15,126 nucleotides of DNA from an uncultured Erysipelotrichaceae bacterium (GCA_946621045.1 CAMOOA010000018.1:1-15126); one strand, 5' to 3'. Numbered from the stretch's first letter, positions 6,600 to 15,004 are shown. Translations and numbers: made by a program. The notes: generated from the sequence alone by a model not told the origin.

Positions 6600-7679
6600 A
6601 TGAAGCTTATCAATCAGATTGCTGAGAAAATCAATGAAGATATTCATATTCAGGCGCTGATCAAGGTAATCCTTGTTCTGCTTGTGGTTTTTCTGGTGCG
6701 GTCTGTCGATGTGGTATGGATCGGGCTGTTCCGTAAGGCATGGCACATCCTGCGTCCGTTCGTTCTGGGATTTGTCATTGCCTATGTGATTCATCCCCTG
6801 ATCGAGACGCTGGAAGGAAAGTATAAGATCAGCCGGAAAATTACGGTTCCGGTATTCTATATCATTCTGCTTGTAATCCTGTTCTGGCTTGCATTTACCA
6901 TTGTCCCGCTGATTTATTCCCGGCTTTCATCCTTTATCACGTCGATGATTTCCGGTGTCAATTCCATTTATAACTCGTATTTGGAGCTTACCGAGAGCGG
7001 GGCGCCGGAATGGATGCGCCGGCTGATTCAGGAAATCGTTGCCGGTCTGCAGTCCACCCGGAACTTCCTGCCGCAGCTTTCAACACAGTTTTCCGCAGTT
7101 CTGTCGGATGCAGTCAAGATCTTTACGATTTTCGTGATCACGATCATCGTTTCGATGTACATGTGTTTTTCCTGGAAGAACATCGAAGCTTCCATCTACA
7201 GTTTTGCAAAACGCCTCGGCAGCCGGGCGATCCGCAGCATGAGGGCAGTCGATGCGGAAATCGGCACCTATATCCGGTCGCTGCTTGTCCTGATGCTCAT
7301 CAAGTTTGTGGAATATGCGCTGATGTATTATTTCGTAGGGCATAAGGACTGGCTGCTTGTATCCCTGCTTACGGCAATCGGCCTGATCATCCCGTATATC
7401 GGTCCGATGATCGGCAATACGGTCGGTATTCTTACGGCCCTGACGATGCCGCAGCGGAATGTAATCATCCTGCTGGTCTGTATTGTGGTATTATCTCAGC
7501 TGGATGCCTACCTGATTGAACCGCTCGTCCATTCACGCAATGTCAAGATTTCACCGCTGTGGGCGCTGTTCTCGATTTATGCCGGCGGCATTCTTGCCGG
7601 AGGTCTGGGCGTCATGATTGCTATTCCTGCATATCTTGCGGTTCGTACCGTTATCCGTACGAATTCATCGCAGGTCTGA
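6600..7679 (+). CDS. AI-2E family transporter-like membrane protein
   Basis: Integral membrane protein of 359 residues in the family of TqsA/PerM/YdiK, whose members are implicated in autoinducer-2 export or Na+/H+ exchange; the substrate here is unknown. About eight hydrophobic segments are visible: near residues 20-45, 55-75, 80-105, a cluster at 175-195, 220-245 and 255-285, then 295-315 and 325-350. The family's C-terminal signature is present as LDAYLIEPLVHSRNVKISPLW, followed by a glycine-rich GGILAGGLGVMIAIPAYLAV segment, and IGLIIPYIGPMIG precedes it. The start has no Shine-Dalgarno at normal distance; AGGGAG is about 18 bases upstream and the -10-like TAGAAT is closer. The next gene starts 21 bases after the stop, so the two form an operon. 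Confidence 0.88.
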   Translation: MKLINQIAEKINEDIHIQALIKVILVLLVVFLVRSVDVVWIGLFRKAWHILRPFVLGFVIAYVIHPLIETLEGKYKISRKITVPVFYIILLVILFWLAFTIVPLIYSRLSSFITSMISGVNSIYNSYLELTESGAPEWMRRLIQEIVAGLQSTRNFLPQLSTQFSAVLSDAVKIFTIFVITIIVSMYMCFSWKNIEASIYSFAKRLGSRAIRSMRAVDAEIGTYIRSLLVLMLIKFVEYALMYYFVGHKDWLLVSLLTAIGLIIPYIGPMIGNTVGILTALTMPQRNVIILLVCIVVLSQLDAYLIEPLVHSRNVKISPLWALFSIYAGGILAGGLGVMIAIPAYLAVRTVIRTNSSQV

Positions 7680-7690
7680 ACGAACATAAA

Positions 7691-7695
7691 AGGAG
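7691..7695 (+). promoter_or_regulatory. Ribosome binding site of the ZnuA-like lipoprotein gene
   Basis: AGGAG lies 5 bases before ATG 7701, in the 21-base gap after the AI-2E-family gene. It fixes the start so that the signal peptide begins MKKFLIKYL. Confidence 0.8.
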
Positions 7696-7700
7696 ACCGA

Positions 7701-8813
7701 ATGAAAAAGTTTCTGATCAAATATCTTTCTCTGATGATGCTTGTCCTGACGCTTTCAGGATGTACGGCAGAGCGTACGACGATCGCCTATACGGTATATC
7801 CGATCGGATTTCTCGTGAACCGGCTGACCGGCGGTTCCGTTACGGCGGAGTCGATCCAGGATGATGTGATCGTGCAGCGGGCTTCCGTGAAAAGCGACTG
7901 GGAGAATATTCTGAGCCGGGCGCAGGTGTTTCTGCATATCGGTCAGCTGGAACCGTATTATTCCATGTACAGCGACGATTTCAATGCGATGGTTCCCAAC
8001 CAGATTGACCTGTCCGTTCTGAATGCGGTATATGATTTCCGCCGCTATACGGAAGTGATCACCGACGGCGAAATCACTTACCTTGAGAGCCCGTATTACC
8101 GCGGCGATGCCTTCACCATGATCGATACCGACTCGAAGGATCTGTATCTCTGGATGGATCCGATCGCCATGCTTTCCATGGCCAAGGATATCCGTTCCTG
8201 GCTGGTCAGCACGTATCCGGATGAGCGCAACAACATCGAGGAAAATTTTGAGACGCTGGAAAATGATCTGATCAATCTTGACGCGCAGTATCAGGCGCTT
8301 TCCACTTCGAATATTGTAAACAACAAGGAAATCCGTTTTGTCTCGATGACCGCAAGCTTCGGCAACTGGCAGAAAACCTACGGATTCCAGGTATATCCGG
8401 TCATTCTTTCCAAATACGGTGCGCTCCCCAACGAGGAACAGCTTGCGCTGATTGAAAAACGGATTCAGGAAGACAATGTGCGGTATATCGTGTATGAAGA
8501 AAATATGACGGAAGATATGGTGGAACTGTTCAACCGCGTGCAGGAGGACCTTTCCCTGACACGTGTTGAGCTCAGCAATCTGTCCAGTCTTACCGACGGG
8601 GAAGAAAGCGCCGGCAAGGATTATCTTTCAATCATGTATGAGAATCTGGCAGTACTGGAATCAATGGCATCTCCCCGCGCTGCAGCGGAACCTGCCGAAA
8701 CCGCAGCGGAAGAAGATACGCCTCCCGAGCAGGCGCTGACCTATGAAGAAGCACAGGCGACGCCGGACCCGGAAAACACGGAAGACCCCGGTACAGATTC
8801 AAACGCCGGCTGA
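7701..8813 (+). CDS. ZnuA-like metal-type ABC substrate-binding lipoprotein, metal ligands not conserved
   Basis: Predicted surface lipoprotein of 370 residues: signal peptide MKKFLIKYLSLMMLVLTLSG, then lipobox Cys21 (LSGC). The body follows the zinc/manganese solute-binding fold (ZnuA/TroA, cluster A-I): a first strand with TVYPIGFLVNRLTGG, then FLHIGQLEPYY (compare VxxGxxLExW), DLYLWMDP at 147-154 (compare DPHxWLDP), a long linking helix, VSMTASFGNWQKTYGF at 214-228 (compare HxAFxYxxxxYGL), and a final helix DYLSIMYENLAVL. The histidines that bind metal in this family appear as Ser65, Tyr149 and Thr217. The C-terminal 45 residues are an acidic, Pro/Ala-rich tail. No permease or ATPase gene is nearby. 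It may bind another ligand, or act as an extracytoplasmic protein without transport. Fold assignment is fairly sure, function is not. Confidence 0.8.
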   Translation: MKKFLIKYLSLMMLVLTLSGCTAERTTIAYTVYPIGFLVNRLTGGSVTAESIQDDVIVQRASVKSDWENILSRAQVFLHIGQLEPYYSMYSDDFNAMVPNQIDLSVLNAVYDFRRYTEVITDGEITYLESPYYRGDAFTMIDTDSKDLYLWMDPIAMLSMAKDIRSWLVSTYPDERNNIEENFETLENDLINLDAQYQALSTSNIVNNKEIRFVSMTASFGNWQKTYGFQVYPVILSKYGALPNEEQLALIEKRIQEDNVRYIVYEENMTEDMVELFNRVQEDLSLTRVELSNLSSLTDGEESAGKDYLSIMYENLAVLESMASPRAAAEPAETAAEEDTPPEQALTYEEAQATPDPENTEDPGTDSNAG

Positions 8814-8815
8814 CA

Positions 8816-8846
8816 GGCTCGGGAGCGGACAGCTCCGGGCCTTTTT
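8816..8846 (+). terminator. Rho-independent terminator after the lipoprotein gene
   Basis: GGCTCGGGAGC (8816-8826) pairs with GCTCCGGGCC (8832-8841) to give a 10-bp stem with one bulged G and one G-U pair, followed by TTTTT. It starts 2 bases after the lipoprotein stop codon and separates that operon from polA. Confidence 0.85.
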
Positions 8847-8869
8847 GATAAAACAGAAAGAAATGGACG

Positions 8870-11485
8870 ATGATTATGAAAAAACTGTTGGTAGTAGATG
8901 GAAATGCGATGCTGTTCCGCGCATATTATGCGACCGCTTACGGGCAGCGCATGACAAGCAGAGAAGGAATCCCGACCAATGCGATCTTCGGATTTGCGAA
9001 TATGCTGCAGAAGGCGATGGACCTCGTTCAGCCGGACAGTGTTCTGGTTGCGTTTGACGCCGGCAAGCATACCTTCCGGCATGAGCTTTACGCAGATTAT
9101 AAGGGCGGACGGAAACCGGCACCGGATGATCTTGTGCCGCAGTTTCAGCTTGTCCGGGACTATCTGGATGCCTTTCATATCCGCTGGGTGGAAATGCCGG
9201 ATATTGAAGCGGATGATCTGATCGGCTCCATCAGTAAAGCGGCGGACGGCTACCGGACCGTTATTTTTTCCAGCGACCGCGATCTTCTTCAGCTGATCGA
9301 CAGCAAAACGACAGTGATGCTGATGAAAAAGGGAATCACGGAAATGGCGGAAATGAATGAGGAATCCCTTAAGGAGGAGATGGGAATCGCTCCGTCCCAG
9401 ATCATCGATCTGAAAGGACTTATGGGCGACCACTCCGACAATATCCCCGGCATTCCCGGCATCGGTGAGAAGACCGCACTGAAACTGCTCGACCAGTACC
9501 ATGATGTGGAAAACGTGCTCGCCCATGCGGATGAACTGAAAGGGGCGACCGGCAAGAAAGTGCAGGAAGGCAGAGAGTCGGCAATGCTTTCCAAGACGCT
9601 GGCGACGATCCGCCGGGATGTGCCGCTTTCATTTACCGCAGATGACTGTGTATTTGTGCCGGATTATGCGGCGCTGATCCGTTTCTTTGAAAGCCTGAAC
9701 ATGAACTCGCTGGTACGGCGTTATCAGGAACTGGCAGGGGGAGACAGCGGACAGCCGGAGGATGAAACCGAACCCGTCCGCTTTGAAGAGGCGGAACGCT
9801 GCCCGGAGGACTTCCTGCATACCGACCTTGCGGTCTGGTATGACGGAGACAAAGCGCCGTTCTATCTGTCCGAACTGCGCGGAATCGCGCTGTACAACGG
9901 CGCAAAAGGCGTTTATCTGACGCTTGAACATGCCCTGAATGACAGTGCGCTGCTTGCGGCGTTTCAGGATACCTCATCCAGACGGATCGGCTATGACATC
10001 AAGCGGAACATGCATTATGCAGACCGTTTCGGCCTTTCCTGCAGTTTTACGGATGATGTCATGATCATGGCGAATCTTGCGGATTCGGAAATGACTTCCG
10101 AGGATGCGCTGATGAAGAAAACCGGTGCGGTCACAACGGAAACCTATGAACAGGTTTACGGAACGGCTGCGCGGCCGAAGCTTCCGGATATGGAAAGTGT
10201 TGTCCGCTATGCATGCGAAAAGGCAAAGAATACCTTTGAACTTTATAAGGAGATCGCGCCGCAGCTGAAGGAAGAACAGCTGACTGCGCTGTACCGGGAC
10301 ATGGAACTCCCGCTGACTGCGATCCTGTTTGAAATGGAAAAGACCGGTGTGATCTGCGATGTGAATGTCCTGCGGGATATTTCCGCCGAAATGAAAGGGC
10401 AGATCGATGATCTTCAGGCGCAGATATTTGCGCTTGCGGGCACTGAGTTCAATATCAACAGTCCGAAACAGCTTGCGGAAATCCTGTATGACAGGCTCGG
10501 ACTTCCGAGCGGAAAAAAGCGCAGCACCGGTGCCGATGTCCTGGAAAAGCTGAGCGGTGCGCATCCGATCATTCCGGCGCTTCTTTCCTACCGCAAACTC
10601 GCGAAGATCTACAGCACCTATGCGGAAGGCCTGCAGAAATATATCTGTGATGACGGACGCATCCATACGCTGTACAACCAGTGCGCGACACAGACCGGAC
10701 GCCTGTCCTCGAGCGAACCGAATCTTCAGAACATCAGTGTGCGCGATGAACAGGGACGGATCATCCGGAAGGCATTCCTGCCGGAAAAAGGGCATGTGCT
10801 GATCTCTTCGGATTACCATCAGATCGAACTGCGGATGCTGGCGGATATGGCGGATGAAAGCTCCATGATCGATGCCTTCAACAATGATATTGATATTCAT
10901 ACCAAAACCGCGATGGATGTGTTCGGCGTGGATCAGGAAGATGTCACGAAGGAAATGAGACGCCGCGCCAAGACCGTCAACTTCGGAATTGTTTACGGCA
11001 TCTCTGATTTCGGACTTGCGGAACAGCTTGGAATTACCCGCAGGGAAGCAGCGGAGTTTATTGCCACCTACTTCGAGAAATTCCCGAAGATCCGCACCTA
11101 TATGAATTCGCTCGTGGAATTCTGCGATAAAAACGGCTATGTCGTCACCGTCAGCGGACGGCGCCGCAGCATTCCCCAGATTCATGACAAGAACCGCATG
11201 ATCCGTGAGTTCGGTAAGCGGGCTGCCATGAATGCGCCGATCCAGGGAAGCGCGGCGGATCTGATCAAGATTGCGATGATTCATATCGACCGGATGATGA
11301 AGGAAGCCGGTGTGAAATCCAGAATGATTCTTCAGGTTCATGATGAACTGATTTTCGATGTGCCCGAAGATGAGATCGATGCGATGAAAAAACTGATCGA
11401 AACGGGAATGGTGAATGCCATGAAACTGAAGGTTCCGCTTACGGTGGAGTGCTCGGTCGGATCCGACTGGTATGAGGCAAAATAA
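8870..11485 (+). CDS. polA: DNA polymerase I, proofreading-dead type
   Basis: Fills gaps and removes RNA primers in lagging-strand synthesis and excision repair. The 871 residues hold three domains. Residues 1 to about 290 are the 5'-3' flap exonuclease, with VDGNAMLFRAYYA, EADDLIGS, SSDRDLLQLI and GDHSDNIPGIPGIGEKTA. The vestigial 3'-5' exonuclease domain at about 300-430 lacks the DxE (it reads WYDGD) and the other carboxylates, as in Bacillus and Thermus Pol I. The polymerase domain has motif A DYHQIELR (Asp648), motif B RRRAKTVNFGIVYG (Lys701, Phe705, Tyr709) and motif C HDE (824-826). Motif A has His650 where Ser is near-universal. Two in-frame starts are possible, ATG 8870 and ATG 8876; neither has a strong ribosome site. 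The stop TAA shares its last base with the mutM ATG. Confidence 0.97.
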   Translation: MIMKKLLVVDGNAMLFRAYYATAYGQRMTSREGIPTNAIFGFANMLQKAMDLVQPDSVLVAFDAGKHTFRHELYADYKGGRKPAPDDLVPQFQLVRDYLDAFHIRWVEMPDIEADDLIGSISKAADGYRTVIFSSDRDLLQLIDSKTTVMLMKKGITEMAEMNEESLKEEMGIAPSQIIDLKGLMGDHSDNIPGIPGIGEKTALKLLDQYHDVENVLAHADELKGATGKKVQEGRESAMLSKTLATIRRDVPLSFTADDCVFVPDYAALIRFFESLNMNSLVRRYQELAGGDSGQPEDETEPVRFEEAERCPEDFLHTDLAVWYDGDKAPFYLSELRGIALYNGAKGVYLTLEHALNDSALLAAFQDTSSRRIGYDIKRNMHYADRFGLSCSFTDDVMIMANLADSEMTSEDALMKKTGAVTTETYEQVYGTAARPKLPDMESVVRYACEKAKNTFELYKEIAPQLKEEQLTALYRDMELPLTAILFEMEKTGVICDVNVLRDISAEMKGQIDDLQAQIFALAGTEFNINSPKQLAEILYDRLGLPSGKKRSTGADVLEKLSGAHPIIPALLSYRKLAKIYSTYAEGLQKYICDDGRIHTLYNQCATQTGRLSSSEPNLQNISVRDEQGRIIRKAFLPEKGHVLISSDYHQIELRMLADMADESSMIDAFNNDIDIHTKTAMDVFGVDQEDVTKEMRRRAKTVNFGIVYGISDFGLAEQLGITRREAAEFIATYFEKFPKIRTYMNSLVEFCDKNGYVVTVSGRRRSIPQIHDKNRMIREFGKRAAMNAPIQGSAADLIKIAMIHIDRMMKEAGVKSRMILQVHDELIFDVPEDEIDAMKKLIETGMVNAMKLKVPLTVECSVGSDWYEAK

Positions 11486-12294
11486 TGCCGGAACTGCCCG
11501 AAGTGGAGACGGTTCTCCGGACCCTGGAAAAACAGATTCAGGGAGCGGAGATTGAAGACGTCAGGGTATATCTGCCCAAAATGATCGATCGAAGTGAAAC
11601 CGCGTTCCGAAGGGCACTGACCGGGCGCCGTTTTCTCACGTTTGAACGCCGCGGCAAGTATCTTCTGTTCGGAATGGAGGATGTGATCCTGGTATCGCAT
11701 CTGCGGATGGAAGGCAAGTACTGGATCAAACAGAAGGGCGATCCGTTGGACCGCCATACGCATGTCGTATTTTCGCTGTCCGACGGACGCGAACTGCGGT
11801 ATCATGATACCCGGAAATTCGGAACCATGGAGCTTTGTGATCCGGATATCGACCGCAGCGCGTTTCACGGTCTTGGACCGGAACCGTTTGAGGAAGCATT
11901 CAATGCCGCGTACCTTTACCGGATCACGAAGGAACGGAATACGCCGGTGAAAACGATCCTGCTCGATCAGAGCGTTGTGGCGGGGATCGGTAACATCTAT
12001 GCGGATGAGATCTGTTTTGCGTGCGGAATCCGGCCGCGCATGAACTGCCGCCGGCTTTCGAAGCCGCTCTGCGAGGCAATCGTCAGGGAAACCCGGCGGA
12101 TCCTGGAAGCTGCGATTCAGGCAGGGGGAACGACGATCCGTTCCTATACCTCATCGCTTGGCGTTACCGGCCTCTTTCAGCTGTCCTGCATGGTGCATGC
12201 GCAAAAGGAGTGTCAGGAATGCGGGACTGCGATTAAAATAGTAAGAGTCGGCGGACGTTCTTCCTACTACTGTCCGCACTGTCAGAAATCATGA
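11485..12294 (+). CDS. mutM: Formamidopyrimidine-DNA glycosylase
   Basis: Base-excision repair enzyme that removes oxidised purines such as 8-oxoguanine and cleaves the abasic site. The 269 residues match the usual length. The N-terminus MPELPEVET supplies the catalytic proline (Pro1 after Met removal) and Glu2, which by itself fixes the start codon. Other landmarks are Lys58 in RRGKYLLF, SHLRMEGKY, the HDTRKFG block, the helix-two-turn-helix QSVVAGIGNIYADEICF, and a C-terminal zinc finger of Cys243-x2-Cys246 with Cys263-x2-Cys266, holding the conserved Arg258 in VGGRSSYYCP. The start overlaps the polA stop by one base (TAATG) and the stop overlaps the coaE start by four (ATGA), so the gene is translationally coupled on both sides. 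The Fpg rather than Nei branch is indicated by PELPEVET. Confidence 0.97.
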   Translation: MPELPEVETVLRTLEKQIQGAEIEDVRVYLPKMIDRSETAFRRALTGRRFLTFERRGKYLLFGMEDVILVSHLRMEGKYWIKQKGDPLDRHTHVVFSLSDGRELRYHDTRKFGTMELCDPDIDRSAFHGLGPEPFEEAFNAAYLYRITKERNTPVKTILLDQSVVAGIGNIYADEICFACGIRPRMNCRRLSKPLCEAIVRETRRILEAAIQAGGTTIRSYTSSLGVTGLFQLSCMVHAQKECQECGTAIKIVRVGGRSSYYCPHCQKS

Positions 12295-12893
12295 TGAAAA
12301 AGATTGGAATTACAGGCACGATCGCATCCGGAAAAACAACGGTTTCCATCCTGCTCCGCAGAATGGGATATCGTGTTTTTGACTGCGACGGATATTCGCG
12401 GACTTTATACCGGAAGAACGATCCGTGCTTTGAACAGATCACCGATGCCTTCGGATCCGATATCCTGGATGAATTCGGAGAAATCGACCGCGGTAAACTT
12501 GCGGCTGTGATTTTCAGTGATGAAGAAAAACGGAAGAAGCTGAACAGTATCACCCATCCGGCAATCGTTGCGGGCATGGACCGCTTCTTTGCGAATCACA
12601 CCGATGAAACGTTCGTTTTTGCGGAAGTTCCGCTGCTGTTTGAAGCGCATCTGGAATCACATTTTGACGCCATACTTGTTGTGGCGTGTGCAAAGGAAAA
12701 AGCGGTTGCCCGGATGATGGAAGACCGTGACTATACAAGAGAAGAAGCCGAAGCCCGCTATGAATCTCAGATTCATCCGGAACGGCAGATTGAACAGGCA
12801 ACAATTGTCATAATGAATGACGGGACAATCACGGAGCTTTACGAAAAAGTGGTTGATGCCGTGACAGCGCTGGAGAAGGACGATGCAGCTTAA
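12291..12893 (+). CDS. coaE: Dephospho-CoA kinase
   Basis: Phosphorylates the 3'-hydroxyl of dephospho-CoA with ATP, the last step of coenzyme A synthesis. The 200 residues carry the Walker A loop GTIASGKTT (9-17), the DCDGYSRTL segment that corresponds to the DADxIAR block of the family, THPAIVAGM, EVPLLFE and a lid region RDYTREEAEARYESQ with the usual QIHPE sequel. NDGTITELYEKV matches the terminal N-x-G-x-L-x-x-L motif. The start codon ATG 12291 overlaps the mutM stop as ATGA; a second ATG directly follows at 12294 and would remove one residue. The 3' end overlaps dnaB by 11 bases. The same neighbour pair mutM-coaE is widespread in Firmicutes. Confidence 0.95.
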   Translation: MMKKIGITGTIASGKTTVSILLRRMGYRVFDCDGYSRTLYRKNDPCFEQITDAFGSDILDEFGEIDRGKLAAVIFSDEEKRKKLNSITHPAIVAGMDRFFANHTDETFVFAEVPLLFEAHLESHFDAILVVACAKEKAVARMMEDRDYTREEAEARYESQIHPERQIEQATIVIMNDGTITELYEKVVDAVTALEKDDAA

Positions 12894-14073
12894 GGGCAGG
12901 GACGTCTATCGTGTGGAGATGAGTGAAAACCTCAGTGAAGATACCATATCTTCGCTGGTTTCACTGTATCTTCCGATCATCGGCAATGATGCGGTGCTGC
13001 TTTATCTTCTTCTGCACAGCGAAGGACGCCTGCAGAGAACCCAGGAGAATCACACCCGTCTGTTCGAACTGCTCGGAAAGACGCCGGATGAGGTGGAACA
13101 GGCCCGCGTTCATCTCGAAGAGTATCTTCTCCTGCGGACATTCGTTCAGGAGGGAGAATCCCGGAATTCCTATATTTACCGGCTGAATTCTCCGCTTCCG
13201 TCCGCCAGTTTTCTTTCCAGCCGGGAGTTCTACGCAACGTATGTGCATGCGGTCGGAAAAAAGCAGGCGGAGAGCTCTGCCGCAAGATTTCTGTCCGGTG
13301 CAGTCGCGTCGGAAGGCTACCGCGACATCACTTCTGCGGTGCGCCGGCTGCCGAGCGAACAGGATTATGAAGCGGCGGTTGATTTTCAGAAGGTATCACC
13401 GAAGTATCAGTTTTCGGAAAACGATATAAGCATCAATTTTGATTATGAGCATTTCTTCAATACGACTTCGGATGTCGTATTTCCCAATATTCTCAGGACG
13501 CGTTCCAATCTCGAGGAGATCGGAAAGCTTGCGACGCTGTACGGACTTTCCGCAGACCGCATGCGCATCCTGGTGGGTCATTGCGTCCGGCTGGATCCGG
13601 TAAGTCTTGATCTTGAACGGCTGAAGCGCTCTGCCGCCTCTGCACGTCCGGATATCACATCCGCCAAGGACCCGTACACGCTTCCTCCGGTATCATTCCT
13701 GATGGCAAAGCAGAACGGTGCGCTTGTCTCGCAGGCTGACAAACGGATTCTGGAACGTCTGGCGATGGACATGCATTTTCCCAATGAGGTCATCAATGTG
13801 ATGATTGAATATATTCTCAGCATCTCCGATAACCGTCTGAACAGCCGCTTTGTCGACATGGTCGCTGGTGAATGGGCAAGAGACGGTGTCCATACCAGGG
13901 AAGAGGCATTTGCGGAGACCAGAAAGAAAGCAAAGTCCGGATCGAAAAAGCAGGAGGAACTGCCCGCATTCTACAACGCCGATCCGGTACGGAATAAAAA
14001 CACCGTTCCTGCATCGAAGGAAGAAATCGAAGCAGTGAAACGGCTTCTGAACAAACCGAAAGGAGGCGTCTGA
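12883..14073 (+). CDS. dnaB: Replication initiation and membrane attachment protein DnaB (Firmicutes type)
   Basis: Component of the Bacillus-type primosome that helps DnaI load the replicative helicase at the origin and at restarted forks. It is unrelated to E. coli DnaB helicase. The 396 residues are somewhat shorter than the B. subtilis protein (472). The N-terminal part, MSENLSEDTISSLVSLYLPIIG, is a typical DnaB/DnaD winged-helix opening. The C-terminal helical DnaB/DnaD domain shows LAMDMHFPNEVINVMIEYIL and the terminal pattern FVDMVAGEWARDGV (compare YxxxIxxxWxxxGI) near 327-340, followed by a Lys-rich linker and a final helix. GGAG sits 7 bases before the ATG, inside the end of coaE, and the two genes overlap by 11 bases. 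dnaI follows one base after the stop, as expected for partner proteins. Confidence 0.92.
   Translation: MQLKGRDVYRVEMSENLSEDTISSLVSLYLPIIGNDAVLLYLLLHSEGRLQRTQENHTRLFELLGKTPDEVEQARVHLEEYLLLRTFVQEGESRNSYIYRLNSPLPSASFLSSREFYATYVHAVGKKQAESSAARFLSGAVASEGYRDITSAVRRLPSEQDYEAAVDFQKVSPKYQFSENDISINFDYEHFFNTTSDVVFPNILRTRSNLEEIGKLATLYGLSADRMRILVGHCVRLDPVSLDLERLKRSAASARPDITSAKDPYTLPPVSFLMAKQNGALVSQADKRILERLAMDMHFPNEVINVMIEYILSISDNRLNSRFVDMVAGEWARDGVHTREEAFAETRKKAKSGSKKQEELPAFYNADPVRNKNTVPASKEEIEAVKRLLNKPKGGV
14061..14066 (+). promoter_or_regulatory. Ribosome binding site of dnaI
   Basis: A complete AGGAGG lies inside the last codons of dnaB, 8 bases before ATG 14075. It supports the dnaI start and coupled translation of the two primosome genes. 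Confidence 0.88.
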
Positions 14074-14074
14074 T

Positions 14075-14992
14075 ATGTCTGATCTGAGACCGCTCACCAT
14101 TCCCCGTAACCCGAACCGGGATGATTCGGAGAAGCAGAAACTGATTGAAACACTTCGGAGAGATGCATATCTGCACAGAGTCATGAAGACGAAGGGAATT
14201 CCGGAGGAGGAACTTGTGCGCCATGCCTTTCTGTTTGACCGCTATCTGAAGTCGCTGGAACCCTGCCGCGGCTGCAGATCCCTGAAGGAGTGCCGCCAGA
14301 AACAGAAGGGATATCATATGGGCGTCCGATATGATGTGATCCTGCAGGAAACGGTGGAAGCCTGTCCCTATGAGACGGAGCGTCTGAAAGGTGAATCGCA
14401 GATGGACCGCTATCTCGTCTGTGATTTCGGAAATGCGCTGCGCCAGGTCCGGTTTGAAACAATCAATCTTGAGGGTGAGACTTCCGCGTATCTGAATACG
14501 GTAACGCGGCTTGCGGCATCCTGCGATGAGCATAAAGGCGTATTCCTTTACGGAAACATGGGAACCGGAAAAACATATCTTGCGGCCTGCGCCGCAAACC
14601 GGATCGCGGAAAACGGCGGATCCGCCGCATTTGTTCATTATCCTTCCTTCTGCGACCGGATTGCTGCAACCGCATACAGCGGGGAGTACCGCCGGGAAGC
14701 GGATCAGTGCCGCGCCGCGGATATTCTTGTCATCGATGATATCGGTGCCGAAGAAGTGACGGACCGGAACCGGATGGTGCTGCTTTCCATACTGGATGCC
14801 CGCATGCAGAAGGAAAAGATGACCTGGTTCACAGGCAACGGCGATCTGCACAGCCTGCAGGCGCATCTGCGGACGACCTATTCCGGAGATTCCGTCTCCG
14901 CTGCGGACCGGATCATCGAACGGATCAAGGCACTGGCAGAGCCGGTATATCTTGATGGAAATGACCGCAGGAAGCTTTATGCGGAAGTATAG
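14075..14992 (+). CDS. dnaI: Primosomal protein DnaI, AAA+ helicase loader
   Basis: ATP-dependent loader of the replicative helicase, acting with DnaB and DnaD. The 305 residues match the B. subtilis protein. The N-terminal helicase-interaction domain carries Cys64-x2-Cys67-x5-Cys73-x7-His81, the same spacing as the zinc site known in B. subtilis DnaI. The AAA+ domain has Walker A GNMGTGKT (160-167), Walker B ILVIDDIG (Asp221, Asp222), a sensor-1-like WFTGN (the family more often has TSN) and a C-terminal arginine-finger segment ADRIIERIKAL. The gene begins one base after the dnaB stop with a full AGGAGG. No hairpin terminator is seen in the 43 bases before pfkA, so partial readthrough into pfkA is possible. 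Confidence 0.96.
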   Translation: MSDLRPLTIPRNPNRDDSEKQKLIETLRRDAYLHRVMKTKGIPEEELVRHAFLFDRYLKSLEPCRGCRSLKECRQKQKGYHMGVRYDVILQETVEACPYETERLKGESQMDRYLVCDFGNALRQVRFETINLEGETSAYLNTVTRLAASCDEHKGVFLYGNMGTGKTYLAACAANRIAENGGSAAFVHYPSFCDRIAATAYSGEYRREADQCRAADILVIDDIGAEEVTDRNRMVLLSILDARMQKEKMTWFTGNGDLHSLQAHLRTTYSGDSVSAADRIIERIKALAEPVYLDGNDRRKLYAEV

Positions 14993-15004
14993 TTCTGCGA
15001 CATG

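Noticed and set aside
8743..9057. Overlapping plus-strand open frame across the lipoprotein end and polA start
   Set aside because: It spans a terminator and two real genes in a different frame and matches nothing.
9974..11341. 455-residue minus-strand open frame antisense to polA
   Set aside because: polA is certain on the plus strand with all motifs; the antisense frame has no recognisable domain and no start signal.
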